The notes below the pieces were generated by a model that did no database searches, was not told the DNA's origin, and saw only the letters and a program-made list of their open reading frames with translations. A stretch of 26,750 nt of DNA. Source: a virus. Below, in pieces: positions 14,043 to 21,637 of this stretch. The stretch spans positions 1-26,750 of IMG/VR virus record IMGVR_UViG_3300006641_000146. One strand, given 5' to 3'. Position 1 is the first letter of the stretch, and the number at the start of each line of letters is the position of its first letter. A program made the translations under genes and the position numbers.

Positions 14043-14069
14043 GGCCCCAGTAATGGGGCCTTTCCTTTT
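14043..14069 (+). terminator. Rho-independent terminator in the early block
   Basis: A perfect 7-bp stem GGCCCCA / TGGGGCC with a GTAA loop is followed by TTTCCTTTT. It lies between the 71-aa and 63-aa early genes and would end or attenuate transcription by host RNA polymerase. Confidence 0.85.
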
Positions 14070-14078
14070 ACCCACCAC
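14070..14078 (+). promoter_or_regulatory. ACCCACCAC motif before the 63-aa early gene
   Basis: Exact 9-mer directly after the terminator T-tract and 5 nt before ATG 14084. Confidence 0.6.
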
Positions 14079-14083
14079 AAACC

Positions 14084-14275
14084 ATGGCAACCAAACACCA
14101 GCTGGAGCAGCAGATCTACCGCTGCGAAGACGAGATCCTGGAGGCCTGCCGCTCCAACTGCTACGCCCACCTGAAGATGGACAGCGACGCCATCAAACGC
14201 AGCAACGCCAGGCTCTACGCCTTGCGGGTGCTGGAGTCGCAGCTGCATGCAGCGTGGCGTCGCACTCCCGTGTGA
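14084..14275 (+). CDS. Early helical hypothetical protein, 63 aa
   Basis: The product starts MATKHQLEQQIYRCEDEILE and continues SNCYAHLKMDSDAIKRSNAR with a basic end HAAWRRTPV. It appears to be two long charged helices, probably a helical hairpin or coiled coil. The start follows a terminator and an ACCCACCAC motif without a Shine-Dalgarno site, so it may need its own promoter or readthrough. No family recognised. Confidence 0.65.
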   Translation: MATKHQLEQQIYRCEDEILEACRSNCYAHLKMDSDAIKRSNARLYALRVLESQLHAAWRRTPV

Positions 14276-14342
14276 CGGATCGCTACAGCGCCCCTGCCAC
14301 TGCCGGTGGGGGCGCCATGCTGGCGGCGCCGGCAGGACCGGC

Positions 14343-14351
14343 ACCCACCAC
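14343..14351 (+). promoter_or_regulatory. ACCCACCAC motif before a 21-codon frame
   Basis: Exact 9-mer, 6 nt before ATG 14358, again extended to ACCCACCACGTCG. Confidence 0.55.
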
Positions 14352-14357
14352 GTCGCT

Positions 14358-14423
14358 ATGCACCACAGCAATGCGTTGGCTGCAGACCTTGCGTTGGCTG
14401 CAGTATTCACCTGTCCCTATTGA
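14358..14423 (+). CDS. Possible 21-aa leader peptide
   Basis: The frame encodes MHHSNALAADLALAAVFTCP plus Y and ends with TGA overlapping the next ATG (TGATG). The only support is the ACCCACCAC motif 6 nt upstream and the coupling to the next gene. The sequence contains a small internal duplication (GCGTTGGCTGCAG twice). It may be a leader that couples translation to the 64-aa gene, or not a gene at all. Confidence 0.35.
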   Translation: MHHSNALAADLALAAVFTCPY

Positions 14424-14617
14424 TGAAACAACCCCACCTTCTTCTGGTTGAGGCATCAGTCCGTCTCTTTGCTGAAGGTCACGCCGAACTGGCGTATGAC
14501 CTGAGGCAACTGGCCCTTAAGTGGACGCCAGAAAGCGAGAAGCGGCTGATCCATGGGCCGGAACCAACCGATGAAGACAGCGACTTCGACTACCTCTCAC
14601 CCATCCACGACCTATGA
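14423..14617 (+). CDS. Early hypothetical protein, 64 aa
   Basis: The product starts MKQPHLLLVEASVRLFAEGH, followed by a helical segment and an acidic C-terminus (EPTDEDSDFDYLSPIHDL). Small, acidic early proteins often bind host enzymes, but nothing here identifies a target. ATG 14423 overlaps the stop of the tiny upstream frame, and its own stop overlaps the next ATG (ATGA). Family not recognised. Confidence 0.6.
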   Translation: MKQPHLLLVEASVRLFAEGHAELAYDLRQLALKWTPESEKRLIHGPEPTDEDSDFDYLSPIHDL

Positions 14618-14778
14618 CCTCACAACCATCGGATTCAGAACTGCACGAGCTGTATCGCAGCTGGTGGCAGGACTCCTACGGAGCTGTGCCAAACGCGCAA
14701 GCAACAAGCATCGCCGCGGCCTTCGCCCGCCATGTGTTGACTACGTATAAGGAGGGGGCTGATGGCACAGCTACCTGA
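14614..14778 (+). CDS. Early hypothetical protein, 54 aa
   Basis: The product is MTSQPSDSELHELYRSWWQD, then YGAVPNAQATSIAAAFARHV, ending TTYKEGADGTAT. It is helical, with a short aromatic N-terminal segment. The start overlaps the preceding stop (ATGA), and the last 17 bp overlap the next gene, whose Shine-Dalgarno site AAGGAGG lies within this gene. Family not recognised. Confidence 0.55.
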   Translation: MTSQPSDSELHELYRSWWQDSYGAVPNAQATSIAAAFARHVLTTYKEGADGTAT

Positions 14779-15070
14779 ATCGCAGGTGATGGCACGCCTC
14801 AGACATGAGGTGTTGACCGTGCTGTACCAGCAGTTCCCGAAGACACTGACCCACCCTCAGTTGGTGGAGGCAGTGAGCCAGCCATTCCTCACTCGTGACA
14901 AGCAGTGGCTACAGGACGCAGTGAAGGAGCAGACGCAGGTGCTGCACCACGCCAACCTGATACGACCAGCCTCTGGTGGTTACACCTTGACGGAACGTGG
15001 TCGAAGGGATCGGCAACAGGCAGCACGGTTCCTGACCAAGAAGATCAACCCACCACAAGACGCAGCATGA
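14762..15070 (+). CDS. Early protein with winged-helix-like C-terminal half
   Basis: A 102-aa protein, MAQLPESQVMARLRHEVLTV. A helical region is followed by LTHPQLVEAVSQPF, then ANLIRPASGGYTLTERGRRD, which resembles the recognition helix plus beta-wing of winged-helix DNA-binding proteins. ATG 14762 has a strong Shine-Dalgarno site (AAGGAGG), an exception among the early genes. A transcriptional regulator or host-polymerase modulator would fit its place upstream of the phage RNA polymerase, but this is an inference from a short pattern. Confidence 0.6.
   Translation: MAQLPESQVMARLRHEVLTVLYQQFPKTLTHPQLVEAVSQPFLTRDKQWLQDAVKEQTQVLHHANLIRPASGGYTLTERGRRDRQQAARFLTKKINPPQDAA
15048..15056 (+). promoter_or_regulatory. 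ACCCACCAC motif before the 69-aa early gene
   Basis: Exact 9-mer within the end of the upstream gene, 10 nt before ATG 15067. Confidence 0.5.
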
Positions 15071-15276
15071 CCGACCGACAAATCATCGAGCTTTGGGATG
15101 AAGTGCAAGTGCAGTTTTCGTCGATTGATTATTGCAAGCGAGAGCTTGAAGTACTCCCTAAAGGGACTCCCATGATGCCTGATCAGTACAATGCTCTTGT
15201 CAGGGCAGACAGGCGCCGAGAGTGCGACGCCATTGTGGCTTTTGCTCAGCGCCTACTTGCAAAGGACGCAGCATGA
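15067..15276 (+). CDS. Early hypothetical protein, 69 aa
   Basis: The product begins MTDRQIIELWDEVQVQFSSI and contains DYCKRELEVLPKGTPMMPDQ and RADRRRECDAIVAFAQRLLA. It is a small helical protein. The N-terminal MTDRQIIELW resembles the start of the unrelated 51-aa gene at 19857 (MTDQQIIQAA), which may point to a shared small domain. Start and stop both overlap neighbours (ATGA). Family not recognised. Confidence 0.65.
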   Translation: MTDRQIIELWDEVQVQFSSIDYCKRELEVLPKGTPMMPDQYNALVRADRRRECDAIVAFAQRLLAKDAA

Positions 15277-15569
15277 GCAGGATTCAAGAGTTCGACCGAC
15301 GGGCTGAGTCGGTCACCCACGACAGAGCAGCTGACTACGGGGATCCCAACGTCAGCTTCGACCGCATTGCGTTGATGTGGTCGGCCATCACAGGGGCAGA
15401 CATCACTGCCCAACAGGTGGCGCACATGATGATCTGCCTCAAGCTGAGCCGGTTACAAACCAGTCCCAATCACCTGGATTCCTATGTCGACATCGTCGGC
15501 TACGCAAGATGCGGCGTCCTCTGTGGACCCCGTGAAGCCAACACCACTGGAGATCAAGTTTGGGAATGA
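15273..15569 (+). CDS. DUF6378-like early protein
   Basis: A 98-aa protein with RAADYGDPNVSFDRIALMWS, then AQQVAHMMICLKLSRLQTSP and HLDSYVDIVGYARCG. This ordered pattern (D-Y-G-D-P ... F-x-R-I-A-x-x-W ... V-A-x-M-M-I-x-L-K-x-S-R ... D-S-x-x-D-x-x-G-Y) matches the phage family I know as DUF6378. Its acidic and Lys/His residues on helices suggest an all-alpha nucleotide-related fold, but no activity is established. ATG 15273 gives the usual ATGA overlap. Confidence 0.75.
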   Translation: MSRIQEFDRRAESVTHDRAADYGDPNVSFDRIALMWSAITGADITAQQVAHMMICLKLSRLQTSPNHLDSYVDIVGYARCGVLCGPREANTTGDQVWE

Positions 15570-15573
15570 CCTG

Positions 15574-15768
15574 ATGGGTCGTTGCCTTGCTGCCTACTGG
15601 ACTGACCGCCAGGCCCTCATCGACGCACGCAGTCGCATGCGTGCAGTGGTTGAGGTCATCGCCGATGAGGTGCGTCGGTGGGCACCGGACAAAGGCCAAG
15701 CCAAGATCTGCCACTTGGCTATCAATGAAGTTGCTGACCGCCTACTGCGAGACACTAATGACCTATGA
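15574..15768 (+). CDS. Early hypothetical helical protein, 64 aa
   Basis: The product from ATG 15574 is MGRCLAAYWTDRQALIDARS, then RAVVEVIADEVRRWAPDKGQ and AINEVADRLLRDTNDL. It is all-helical. An upstream in-frame ATG at 15484 would give 94 aa but an 86-bp overlap with the DUF6378-like gene; the shorter start leaves a 4-bp gap and fits the packing of this block better. No Shine-Dalgarno site decides between them. Family not recognised. Confidence 0.6.
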   Translation: MGRCLAAYWTDRQALIDARSRMRAVVEVIADEVRRWAPDKGQAKICHLAINEVADRLLRDTNDL

Positions 15769-15919
15769 CCCGAAGTGGCGCATCGAAGACGAGCGCCGAG
15801 TTGAATGGCTGGAGCGTTGCTACCAGCAAGATGGACGACGTGACCCCAAGCATTCCAAGCACGGCACATACACCGGGCTGGTTGATAAGTGGGGCCACCT
15901 GCCCTGGAAGGTGCAATGA
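15758..15919 (+). CDS. Early hypothetical protein, 53 aa
   Basis: The product is MTYDPKWRIEDERRVEWLER, then CYQQDGRRDPKHSKHGTYTG, ending DKWGHLPWKVQ. It is strongly charged, with several Trp residues, and may be a small nucleic-acid or protein binder. The first 11 bp overlap the previous gene and the stop overlaps the next ATG. Family not recognised. Confidence 0.6.
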   Translation: MTYDPKWRIEDERRVEWLERCYQQDGRRDPKHSKHGTYTGLVDKWGHLPWKVQ

Positions 15920-16164
15920 CCAAGCCGAGAGGCAAGGACTGCGCCTTTGTCTTGACCTGGTCGGATGATGAGCAGCCCAACCTGGGTGATGGTGTCAGCC
16001 GCACGTCGGATCCACGGTCTTCCTTGTGGGAAGTGCATGTGTGGTTTGGTGCGGCACGACCCATGAAGGAATCCATCCGGGCAATTAACAACAAGCAAGC
16101 CCTCAAGTTTGCAAAGAACCGCTACCCAACAGCCACTGAAATCAAACTCATCGGAAAGAAATGA
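15916..16164 (+). CDS. Early hypothetical protein, 82 aa
   Basis: The product begins MTKPRGKDCAFVLTWSDDEQ, followed by a beta-rich centre (LWEVHVWFGAARPMKES) and a helix ending FAKNRYPTATEIKLIGKK. This looks like a small alpha/beta fold. ATGA overlaps occur at both ends. I do not recognise the family. Confidence 0.65.
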   Translation: MTKPRGKDCAFVLTWSDDEQPNLGDGVSRTSDPRSSLWEVHVWFGAARPMKESIRAINNKQALKFAKNRYPTATEIKLIGKK

Positions 16165-16493
16165 CCTCAAGACCTGACGCGCTTGGCGAGAACATCTACG
16201 TCTACGCCAAGGACAAGCCAACCAAAGATGACGCCGACCAGAACGGCTATGTGTTGTACTTCTGCCCTGAGTACGGCTGGTACTCCGGCATGTTTACGAA
16301 GGCGCACATGCCGAACACTACGCACTGGACCTACCTGCCACTTCGCCCGCCAGCACTGCCTGATCCCACCGTTGCCCGTGACAGGGAGTTCAACGACTGG
16401 CTAAAGACATTCCCCACCAAGTTTGAGGACAGTGTTATTGCATTGTTCCGTCTTGGTTGGAACGCAGGCTGGGCTCGTGCATCAAGCCGCTGA
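16161..16493 (+). CDS. Early hypothetical protein upstream of RNA polymerase, 110 aa
   Basis: The product begins MTSRPDALGENIYVYAKDKP and has aromatic beta-like segments (GYVLYFCPEYGWYSGMFTKA, HWTYLPLRPPALPDP) followed by a helical tail with DSVIALFRLGWNAGWARASS. It is the last gene of the small early block. ATG 16161 overlaps the previous stop, and the 3' end overlaps the RNA polymerase gene by 17 bp if that gene starts at GTG 16477. Family not recognised. Confidence 0.65.
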   Translation: MTSRPDALGENIYVYAKDKPTKDDADQNGYVLYFCPEYGWYSGMFTKAHMPNTTHWTYLPLRPPALPDPTVARDREFNDWLKTFPTKFEDSVIALFRLGWNAGWARASSR

Positions 16494-18873
16494 TCCACTG
16501 ATTGATAAACAGCTGGATCTTGAGCGGGAGATGTACCTGTTGGGTGCCGACCGTCGTGAGCTGCTGCGCAACCGGCGGATCGTCACCCGGATGGAGTCCC
16601 TTTCGGACTACGGCAATGCCTTGGTCACGCTTGGCATTGACCAGGTCATCAAGGAGATACGCATCCATCGCAAGCGGCTGAAGGATGGTAAGGCAGGGCC
16701 TGGCTACAAGTACCTGGGCCCACTGCTATGCCTTGCCCCGCACCGCATTGCTGCTTGTGCATTGCGTGCCGTCGTCGATCAGATCAGCAGCCCCGTCAAC
16801 CTCGCTGCCCTAGCGCACCACGTTGGGGAGATGGTCTGGATTGAAACCATGCTGGCCCGTGCCAGTAGGTGGGAGATGCAGAACCACAAGCGGGTGCGTG
16901 GTCGCTTCCAGCAGAAGGTGCAGGACATCCATCGGATGAAGAACACCGAGACCTGGTCGCCTCAGGAACGGGCTGCAACAGGTGCATTCCTGGTGATGGC
17001 TATCGCCAGCAAGACCGGACTGATCAAGGTCGACAGGGCCCAGCGCGGGCCACGTCTGATCACTCAGGTGCGGGCCACTGATGACTGCATGGCCTTCATC
17101 GGCAAGGTCAACGACACAGGCATGGCCTTGTGTCCGTTCTCCCTGCCGATGGTGGCTAAGCCCAGGCCATGGACCACGGTCCTGGACGGCGGCTACTTCA
17201 CCGACATCCCCAACAACACCCTGCTCAAGGACGGCGCCGACTTCGTTGCTCAGCACACCACTGGCACGGAGCCCTTCATCCAGGCCGCCAACCACCAGCA
17301 AGGTGTGGCATGGCAGGTCAACCGCTGGATCCTTGAACAGCTGGAGCACGCCTGGGAGAAGAGCATCTCCGTCGGGAAGCTGATGCCAAGGGAAGGGTGG
17401 GCTGTGCCTCCCTACCCAAAGCACCTGCCTGATGACCACCCGGACATCACGCAGTGGAAGTTCAATGCCAGGCAGATCCACGAACGCAACGACAAGACCA
17501 AGAACCAGCGCATTGGTACGGCCAAGCAGCTGTGGCTGGCGCGTCGTTTCGTGGATGAGCAGCGGCTGCACTACCCAATGCAGCTGGACTTCAGGGGTAG
17601 GTATTACTACCGGCCTCCGTTCCTCAACCCCCAGGCCAACGACATTGGCCGTGCCCTGCTGCAGTTCGCTGATGGCAAGCCCATCACGGATGCCAGCCAA
17701 GCCGAATGGCTATGGGTGCATGGTGCCAACCTCTATGGCCACTCCAAGCTGAACTGGAAAGCACGCCTTGACTGGGCACACCAGCACAAGGAAGCCATCT
17801 GCCGGGCCGGCATGGACCCATGGCAGACGACACAGTTCTGGACTGAGGCCGACGACCCCTGGCAGTTCCTTGCCTTCTGTCGTGCTGCCTATCAGTACGT
17901 CGAACAGCGACAGCATTTCATCTGCCAGCTGCCCGTCGTCCTGGACTGCACATGCTCTGGCATCCAGCACTACTCAGCCCTGCTCCGCAATGAGCAGATG
18001 GCTGAGCTGGTGAACCTGATGCCGAGCGACAAGCCGCAAGACATCTACGCCCATGTCCTGCGTGCAGTGCTCCACCAGCTGCGCAACGACGCAGACAATC
18101 CACATGCCCGGGCGTGGCTGGAACTACAGCCCGACCGGTCGTTGGCCAAGCCCGTCGTGATGACGCTGCCCTACTCAGCGACCAGGCAGGCGGTGTTCAA
18201 GCACTGCCAGGTCTGGGCATTTGAAAGAACCCTTGAGCTGTACGGCACGGAGGGGTGGTGCTTCAAGCGTGGCGCTATTGCTGCCATGCACTACATGACC
18301 ACCATCCTGGTGCGTGAAACCAGCAAGATCATCGGCCCTGCCAAGCACGCCATGTCGTGGTTCAAGCAGGTCGGCAAGCTCGCTGGCACTCATGACATTC
18401 CCCTCCAATGGCGCTCACCGTCGGGTCTGCTGGTGCGACAGCAGTACTTCGACTACCGGGGTGTTCGCATCCCGCTGCTCTACCTATCGCCGGTGATCAA
18501 GACCTTTGATTCCAACCACCTGACGAATGGGTTGAATCCAAAGCGGATGGGCAATGGGCTTAGCCCCAACGTCATCCACTCCCTGGATTCCAGTCACATG
18601 GCCTTCGCAACTGTTGATGCGTTTGCCAATGGCGTCACCAACCTGGGCGGTATCCATGACTGCTTCGCTACGACGCCAGCTGAAATGAGCCAAGTGCGCA
18701 ACTCAGTGCGCAACAGCTTTGCTGCGATGTACTTAGAGGATTGGTTCCACACCATCACCACTGAACTGCTGGCCCAACTGCCGGCAGAACTGCACGACAA
18801 GCTGCCAGTCATCCCGCCTGTCGGGGGGCTGGACCTCAACACCGTTCGCAACGCCACTTACTTCATCACCTGA
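16477..18873 (+). CDS. T7-like single-subunit RNA polymerase
   Basis: A DNA-directed RNA polymerase that transcribes phage middle and late genes from phage promoters. All catalytic motifs are present: motif A DCTCSGIQHYSA (D490), motif B KPVVMTLPYS (K558, Y566), and motif C IHDCFATTP (H727, D728), equivalent to T7 D537, K631, Y639 and D812. Length is 798 aa against 883 in T7, with a shorter N-terminal domain, as in cyanophages. GTG 16477 is preferred: it keeps the N-terminal helix LIDKQLDLEREMYLLGADRR and overlaps the upstream gene by only 17 bp; the first ATG (16531) would cut into this helix. It leads the DNA-metabolism block. Confidence 0.95.
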   Translation: MHQAADPLIDKQLDLEREMYLLGADRRELLRNRRIVTRMESLSDYGNALVTLGIDQVIKEIRIHRKRLKDGKAGPGYKYLGPLLCLAPHRIAACALRAVVDQISSPVNLAALAHHVGEMVWIETMLARASRWEMQNHKRVRGRFQQKVQDIHRMKNTETWSPQERAATGAFLVMAIASKTGLIKVDRAQRGPRLITQVRATDDCMAFIGKVNDTGMALCPFSLPMVAKPRPWTTVLDGGYFTDIPNNTLLKDGADFVAQHTTGTEPFIQAANHQQGVAWQVNRWILEQLEHAWEKSISVGKLMPREGWAVPPYPKHLPDDHPDITQWKFNARQIHERNDKTKNQRIGTAKQLWLARRFVDEQRLHYPMQLDFRGRYYYRPPFLNPQANDIGRALLQFADGKPITDASQAEWLWVHGANLYGHSKLNWKARLDWAHQHKEAICRAGMDPWQTTQFWTEADDPWQFLAFCRAAYQYVEQRQHFICQLPVVLDCTCSGIQHYSALLRNEQMAELVNLMPSDKPQDIYAHVLRAVLHQLRNDADNPHARAWLELQPDRSLAKPVVMTLPYSATRQAVFKHCQVWAFERTLELYGTEGWCFKRGAIAAMHYMTTILVRETSKIIGPAKHAMSWFKQVGKLAGTHDIPLQWRSPSGLLVRQQYFDYRGVRIPLLYLSPVIKTFDSNHLTNGLNPKRMGNGLSPNVIHSLDSSHMAFATVDAFANGVTNLGGIHDCFATTPAEMSQVRNSVRNSFAAMYLEDWFHTITTELLAQLPAELHDKLPVIPPVGGLDLNTVRNATYFIT

Positions 18874-18875
18874 CC

Positions 18876-19508
18876 ATGAACTACAACCTCATCTCCGGCA
18901 TCCGTCTCACCACACCTGTCGCCAAGTTCCAGTACCCGAAGCTGGTTGAACCTGAAACCAAGTTCAACCCTGAGGGTGTCTACAAACTGACGGCAGTGCT
19001 TGGTGCAGCCGAGGCCACCGAGATCAGCGAGGCTCTCGACACCCTGCTGAATAGCCACAAGGCCTCCCTGAAGCAGCAGGATCCAGGCAAGAAGGACTGG
19101 AAGCTGGCCGATCTGCCCTACTCCTTCGAGGACTACGACGGCAAGCCATCCTTCATCGTCAAGGTGAAGATGAAAGCCAAAGGCATGGGTCGTGACGGCA
19201 AGCCCTGGACTGCAGCGCCTGCCATCTTCGATGCCAAGGGTCAGCCCGTTCGTGACCGTGAGTCCCTCAAGGGCATGTGGTCTGGCACCACCGGCCGCGT
19301 GTCGTTTGAAGCGCAGCCGTTCTTCCAAGCAGCCATTGGCGCTGGCATTACCCTGCGCCTAAAGGCGGTGCAGATCATCGACCTTGTTGAAGGAGGCGGC
19401 AGTGCCGAGAGCTACGGCTTCGGAGAAGAAGACGGCTGGTCTGGTTCCTCGGAGGCGACGCCGTTCGATAGCTCAACGGCCATCCCCCTCGACGAGTCGG
19501 ACTTCTGA
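18876..19508 (+). CDS. Single-stranded DNA-binding protein (T7 gp2.5-like)
   Basis: A 210-aa protein (T7 gp2.5 is 232) that coats single-stranded DNA and contacts the replisome through its acidic tail. The OB-fold region shows AKFQYPKLVEPETKFNPEGV, YKLTAVLGAA, PSFIVKVKMKAKGM and AAIGAGITLRLKAVQIIDLV. The C-terminus is acidic and ends in LDESDF with a terminal Phe, as required in T7 gp2.5 for polymerase and helicase interaction. It starts 2 bp after the RNA polymerase stop. The coding sequence of the acidic tail overlaps the presumed start region of the endonuclease in the +1 frame. Confidence 0.92.
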   Translation: MNYNLISGIRLTTPVAKFQYPKLVEPETKFNPEGVYKLTAVLGAAEATEISEALDTLLNSHKASLKQQDPGKKDWKLADLPYSFEDYDGKPSFIVKVKMKAKGMGRDGKPWTAAPAIFDAKGQPVRDRESLKGMWSGTTGRVSFEAQPFFQAAIGAGITLRLKAVQIIDLVEGGGSAESYGFGEEDGWSGSSEATPFDSSTAIPLDESDF

Positions 19509-19860
19509 GTACCGCTCCAAGTTTGAGCAGCAGGTCGCTGGCTCACTAAACAAACGGGGCCTGGCCTTTGACTACGAAAGCCAGGCCCTTACCTACACCA
19601 TCACCGCCAGCTACACGCCGGACTTCATCCTGCCCAATGGCGTGATGGTTGAGACCAAAGGCCTGTTCACACCAGAGGATCGCCGCAAGATGCTGGCCGT
19701 CAAGGCGCAGCACCCTGACAAGGACATCCGCTTGTGCTTCATGCGGGCAGATACCAAACTCTCCCGCCGACCTGGCGCCCTGTCGTACTGGCAGTGGGCC
19801 GAGAGGCACGGCTTCATCTGGTGCGAGAAGCAGATACCCACCACATGGTTTAAGCAATGA
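19402..19860 (+). CDS. Endonuclease I (T7 gp3-like Holliday-junction resolvase)
   Basis: A structure-specific nuclease that resolves branched DNA and helps degrade host DNA. The core matches T7 gp3: YRSKFEQQVAGSLNKRGL (Glu equivalent to E20), TPDFILPNGVMVETKG (D, E and K equivalent to D55, E65 and K67), then DIRLCFMRADTKLSRRPGAL and IPTTWFKQ. The basic C-terminal extension of T7 gp3 is missing. The start is uncertain: between the SSB stop and the conserved N-terminus there is no ATG, GTG or TTG. The nearest in-frame candidates are GTG 19402 (used here, 152 aa, 107-bp overlap with SSB) and TTG 19384/19387. A +1 frameshift from SSB, or a non-standard start, is possible. Confidence 0.9.
   Translation: MPRATASEKKTAGLVPRRRRRSIAQRPSPSTSRTSEYRSKFEQQVAGSLNKRGLAFDYESQALTYTITASYTPDFILPNGVMVETKGLFTPEDRRKMLAVKAQHPDKDIRLCFMRADTKLSRRPGALSYWQWAERHGFIWCEKQIPTTWFKQ
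19836..19844 (+). promoter_or_regulatory. ACCCACCAC motif before the 51-aa gene
   Basis: Exact 9-mer inside the endonuclease coding end (codons for I-P-T-T), 12 nt before ATG 19857. The coding constraint weakens this copy. Confidence 0.4.
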
Positions 19861-20012
19861 CTGATCAACAGATCATCCAGGCCGCCACCGACGCCGGCCT
19901 TTGTTTTCCTGAGTGCTGGGCCTTAGACCTCGCACAGCAGGATTGGGACGAACAGGAGCGGAATCAAATGGCCAAGCTGCGTCGCTTCGCTGAATTGATC
20001 CAAGCCCTGTAG
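19857..20012 (+). CDS. Small hypothetical protein between endonuclease and primase
   Basis: A 51-aa helical protein, MTDQQIIQAATDAGLCFPEC, then WALDLAQQDWDEQERNQMAK and a C-terminal helix RRFAELIQAL. ATG 19857 overlaps the endonuclease TGA, and the stop lies 14 bp before the primase/helicase. Small proteins with this kind of N-terminus (a helix followed by an acidic amphipathic helix and L-R-R-F-A) are common in cyanophage replication regions; function unknown. Confidence 0.65.
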   Translation: MTDQQIIQAATDAGLCFPECWALDLAQQDWDEQERNQMAKLRRFAELIQAL

Positions 20013-20026
20013 TCCGATCAACTGCC

Positions 20027-21637
20027 ATGCCATCCAAGTTCCTGCGGCATGAGCCTTGCCCGCAGTGCAACAGCAAGAACAACCTGGCCCGTTACGACGA
20101 CGGTCACGCCACTTGCTTTGGCTGCGGCTACCAAGACCAACCGCCCAAGGGTGAAGCCCTTAAACCCATTGCGCCTATGGCACCACCTGTCACACCACTG
20201 CTGGACTTCATCGACATCAAGGCGCTGGAGAAGCGAGGCATCGACCTCGATACCTGCAAGCTGTACGGCTACGGCTATTCCGTACACAACAACGCCAAGG
20301 TTCAGGTCGCCACTTACCGGGACCAACACGGCAAGGAGGTAGCGCAGCACATCCGTGATGCCGGCAAGCGGTTCCGCTGGTTAGGTGACACGTCCAACAT
20401 GCAGCTGTGGGGGCAACACCTCTGGCGGCAAGGGATCGGTGGCAGTGGTGGGGCCTTTGTCGTCGTCACCGAGGGCGAGATCGACGCCATGTCGGTCAGC
20501 CAGGTGCAAGGCAACCGCTACCCAGTGGTGTCCCTACCCAATGGTGCGCAGTCGGCCAAGAAATACTTGGCCGCCAATGCCGTATGGCTCAGCCAGTTCA
20601 GCCGGATCGTGCTCTGCTTCGACTCCGATGAACCTGGTGAGAAGGCAGCACAAGAAGCGTTGACCGTCCTGCCCCTGGGCAAGGTGGCCATCTGCCGGCT
20701 GCCCCGCAAGGACGCCAACGAAATGCTCAAGGCAGGGGAGGGCGACCTGCTGCGTGACCTGCTATGGAAGGCCACACCATCCCGCCCGGACGGCATCGTC
20801 AATGCCTCCGAGCTATGGGATGAACTGATCAAGCCATCGGCTGCATCGGTCTGCGAATACCCCTGGCCGCAGCTGAACCACATGACCCGTGGCTTCCGCA
20901 AAGGCGAGATGACCACCATCTGCGCAGGCAGTGGTGTGGGGAAGTCGTCCGTCTGCCGAGAGGTGGCCCATCACTTCCTGCGCCAAGGGCTACGCGTTGG
21001 CTACATCGCCTTGGAGGAATCCACCAAGCGCACCATGCAGGGCATCGTCGGCATCGAGCTGAACAAGCCCATCCACCTGGACCCTGCACTGGCCACAGAA
21101 GAGGAGCTGCGCGAGGGCTTCGACCGTGTGTTCGGCACTGGTCGCTGCTTCCTGTACGACCACTTCGGATCCATGGATCCCGAGCATCTGATCAACAAGA
21201 TCAGATACCTGGCTGACGGGGAAGGCGCTGACGTCGTCATCCTTGACCACCTCACCATCGTGATCAGTGGCCTCGCTGACCTCGATGAACGACGGGCCAT
21301 TGACGTCACCTGCACCAAGCTCCGTCAGGTCGTAGAGCAGACAGGCATCGGCCTGATCCTGGTCTCTCATCTCAAGCGGCCAGAAGGCCGCGGCCATGAG
21401 GAAGGGGCACAGACCTCCCTCTCTCAGCTTCGCGGCAGCCACGCCATAGCCCAGCTCAGTGACCTTTGCATCGGGGCAGAGCGGAACCAGCAGGGCGACG
21501 TCGCTGAACGCAATGAGCTACAGCTGCGTGTCTTGAAGAACCGCTTCTCCGGGCAGACGGGACCCTGCGACAAGCTGCTCTACGACCAGGACACAGGTCG
21601 ACTGGTCATCCCCATGTCCCATTACTTCGGCACCTAA
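20027..21637 (+). CDS. Primase/helicase (T7 gp4-like)
   Basis: A bifunctional replisome protein of 536 aa (T7 gp4 is 566). It lays RNA primers and unwinds the fork as a hexamer. The N-terminal zinc-binding domain has C11-x2-C14 and C30-x2-C33. The TOPRIM catalytic residues are TEGEIDAMS (E149, E151) and FDSDEPG (D199, D201). The helicase domain has Walker A GSGVGKSS (301-308), the Walker B-like DVVILDHLTIV, and the segment SHLKRPEGRGHEEGAQTSLS followed by LRGSHAIAQLSD. The ATG at 20027 lacks a Shine-Dalgarno site. In T7-like cyanophages a DNA polymerase gene normally follows; here a zinc ribbon and ThyX do. Confidence 0.95.
   Translation: MPSKFLRHEPCPQCNSKNNLARYDDGHATCFGCGYQDQPPKGEALKPIAPMAPPVTPLLDFIDIKALEKRGIDLDTCKLYGYGYSVHNNAKVQVATYRDQHGKEVAQHIRDAGKRFRWLGDTSNMQLWGQHLWRQGIGGSGGAFVVVTEGEIDAMSVSQVQGNRYPVVSLPNGAQSAKKYLAANAVWLSQFSRIVLCFDSDEPGEKAAQEALTVLPLGKVAICRLPRKDANEMLKAGEGDLLRDLLWKATPSRPDGIVNASELWDELIKPSAASVCEYPWPQLNHMTRGFRKGEMTTICAGSGVGKSSVCREVAHHFLRQGLRVGYIALEESTKRTMQGIVGIELNKPIHLDPALATEEELREGFDRVFGTGRCFLYDHFGSMDPEHLINKIRYLADGEGADVVILDHLTIVISGLADLDERRAIDVTCTKLRQVVEQTGIGLILVSHLKRPEGRGHEEGAQTSLSQLRGSHAIAQLSDLCIGAERNQQGDVAERNELQLRVLKNRFSGQTGPCDKLLYDQDTGRLVIPMSHYFGT

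Noticed and set aside
14299-14336. GC-rich inverted sequence CTGCCGG...CCGGCAG as a terminator
   Set aside because: The stem is imperfect in the middle and no T-run follows; it may be just a GC-rich leader.
16810-17700. Minus-strand 296-codon open frame
   Set aside because: Antisense to RNA polymerase, composed of shadow-like Leu/Val/Gly repeats.
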